A DNA stretch of 7,149 bases from contig CABSMZ010000098.1 of the NCBI GenBank assembly GCA_902478875.1, positions 1 through 7,149 of the forward strand, written 5' to 3'. Below the pieces are notes generated by a model, which was given only the letters and a program-made list of their open reading frames with translations, ran no database searches and was not told where the DNA came from. Below are positions 6,821 to 7,149 of the stretch, in pieces (position 1 is the stretch's first letter; each line of letters begins with the position of its first letter). A program made the position numbers and the translations under genes. Source of the DNA: an uncultured Collinsella sp. (lineage in GTDB: Bacteria > Actinomycetota > Coriobacteriia > Coriobacteriales > Coriobacteriaceae).

Positions 6821-6887
6821 AGTTGCGGTGGAATAGTTCCTGTATTTGCTGCCAAAGCCTCCAAATAGGAACTATTTCACCGCAACT
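6821..6887 (-). repeat. Palindromic repeat element, copy 2, possible selB terminator
   Basis: Bases 6821-6840 pair with 6868-6887 over 20 positions (one G-U pair). After a 2-nt bulge the stem continues for 6 bp (6843-6848 with 6862-6867), leaving a 13-nt loop. The outer arm has the TTGCGGTG(A/G)AATA core of copy 1 at 3706-3780. It begins 25 nt after the selB stop, and the minus strand continues with the T-rich TCTTGTTCGTCTTTTT, so this copy may terminate selB. Confidence 0.8.
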
Positions 6888-6912
6888 GAGGAGGCGGGAG
6901 CGAGTGACCGGC

Positions 6913-7128
6913 CTAGCGCAGGGACCTCAGGCCGCCGGCATCCTTGTCGAGCACCGTAAAGCGCACGGCATCCAGGTGCTCCAAGATGCTGATGGCACGT
7001 TTGCGCGACACACCCAGGGCCTCGCGCAGCACGCTCGTGGTGGCAGCACCGCCGGCTGCCTCAATGGCGGCGGCAACAAGCTCGCGCGCATGGGCCTCGG
7101 CGGCAGCGGACAGGGCAACGTCGCGCTC
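6913..7128 (-). CDS. selB: Selenocysteine-specific elongation factor, C-terminal fragment
   Basis: Only the last 71 residues are present; the gene runs off the right end at the adapter. The fragment is a winged-helix domain. An alpha-helical AAAEAHARELVAAAIEAAGG leads into TTSVLREALGVSRKRAISILEHLDAVRFTV, which matches the final winged-helix of SelB (family pattern: a (T/V)SRK-x2-(L/I)-x2-LLE-x2-D recognition helix), the domain that grips the SECIS hairpin of selenoprotein mRNAs. SelB delivers Sec-tRNA-Sec to the ribosome at UGA. Immediate linkage to selC supports the call. A generic winged-helix regulator is the alternative. Codons before 7128 come from the adapter and must not be included. 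Confidence 0.85.
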   Translation of the reverse strand, partial: ERDVALSAAAEAHARELVAAAIEAAGGAATTSVLREALGVSRKRAISILEHLDAVRFTVLDKDAGGLRSLR

Positions 7129-7149
7129 CTGTCTCTTATACACATCTCC
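7129..7149 (-). other. Nextera transposase adapter (sequencing artefact)
   Basis: CTGTCTCTTATACACATCT (7129-7147) is the Tn5 mosaic end, and CC begins the read-2 tail of the Nextera adapter. It adds false start codons giving MYKRQ and MCIRDR openings to frames on the minus strand. Confidence 0.98.

Noticed and set aside
6599..6868. Small open frames on both strands across 6509-6868
   Set aside because: They overlap the tRNA-Sec gene, its promoter and terminator; they have no ribosome-binding site and no domain.
1..7149. CRISPR array, phage or defence genes
   Set aside because: No regularly spaced direct repeats, no cas, integrase, capsid or toxin-antitoxin motifs; the palindromes are isolated and 3 kb apart.

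Overview
The window is a 7.1 kb piece of high-GC bacterial DNA, very probably a whole short assembly contig, because both ends run into Illumina Nextera (Tn5) adapter sequence. Only about 39-7128 is biological. All genes lie on the minus strand. Protein style, high GC and gene content (selenocysteine machinery, an Eggerthella/Collinsella-type molybdenum hydroxylase, a DUF3343 protein, a 451-aa glutamate dehydrogenase) suggest an anaerobic gut actinobacterium of class Coriobacteriia, perhaps Collinsella. The taxon is an inference from memory, not a search result.

Read in the direction of transcription (right to left), the layout is as follows. (1) 7128-6913: the last 71 codons of selB, the selenocysteine-specific elongation factor. 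(2) 6887-6821: a long palindromic hairpin with a T-rich tail, followed by a promoter-like site. (3) 6763-6667: selC, the selenocysteine tRNA with anticodon UCA, which no protein-coding call would reveal, followed by an intrinsic terminator. (4) 6512-5880 mobA (molybdenum cofactor guanylyltransferase) and 5864-5469 a DUF3343 putative Se/S carrier with a Cys-rich N-terminal extension; these two form a tight operon. (5) 5211-3856 gdhA, a complete glutamate dehydrogenase with its own leader and terminator. (6) A second palindrome of the same family at 3706-3780. (7) 3626-2712 and 2712-39: a two-gene operon for a xanthine dehydrogenase-type molybdenum hydroxylase, made of an FAD subunit and a fused 2Fe-2S/molybdopterin subunit. 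The second gene is cut by the left contig end.

The theme is selenium plus molybdenum. SelB and tRNA-Sec insert selenocysteine. MobA makes the guanine dinucleotide form of Moco used, for example, by Sec-containing formate dehydrogenases. DUF3343 proteins are associated with selenium handling. The FAD plus fused Fe-S/Mo arrangement has the gene order of the ygfM-xdhD pair linked to selenium-dependent molybdenum hydroxylases. GdhA is a housekeeping nitrogen or amino-acid enzyme sitting between the two parts. The most unusual signals are the two-copy palindrome family, whose arms have covaried, the C33 and G-A features of tRNA-Sec, and the Cys-rich DUF3343 fusion.
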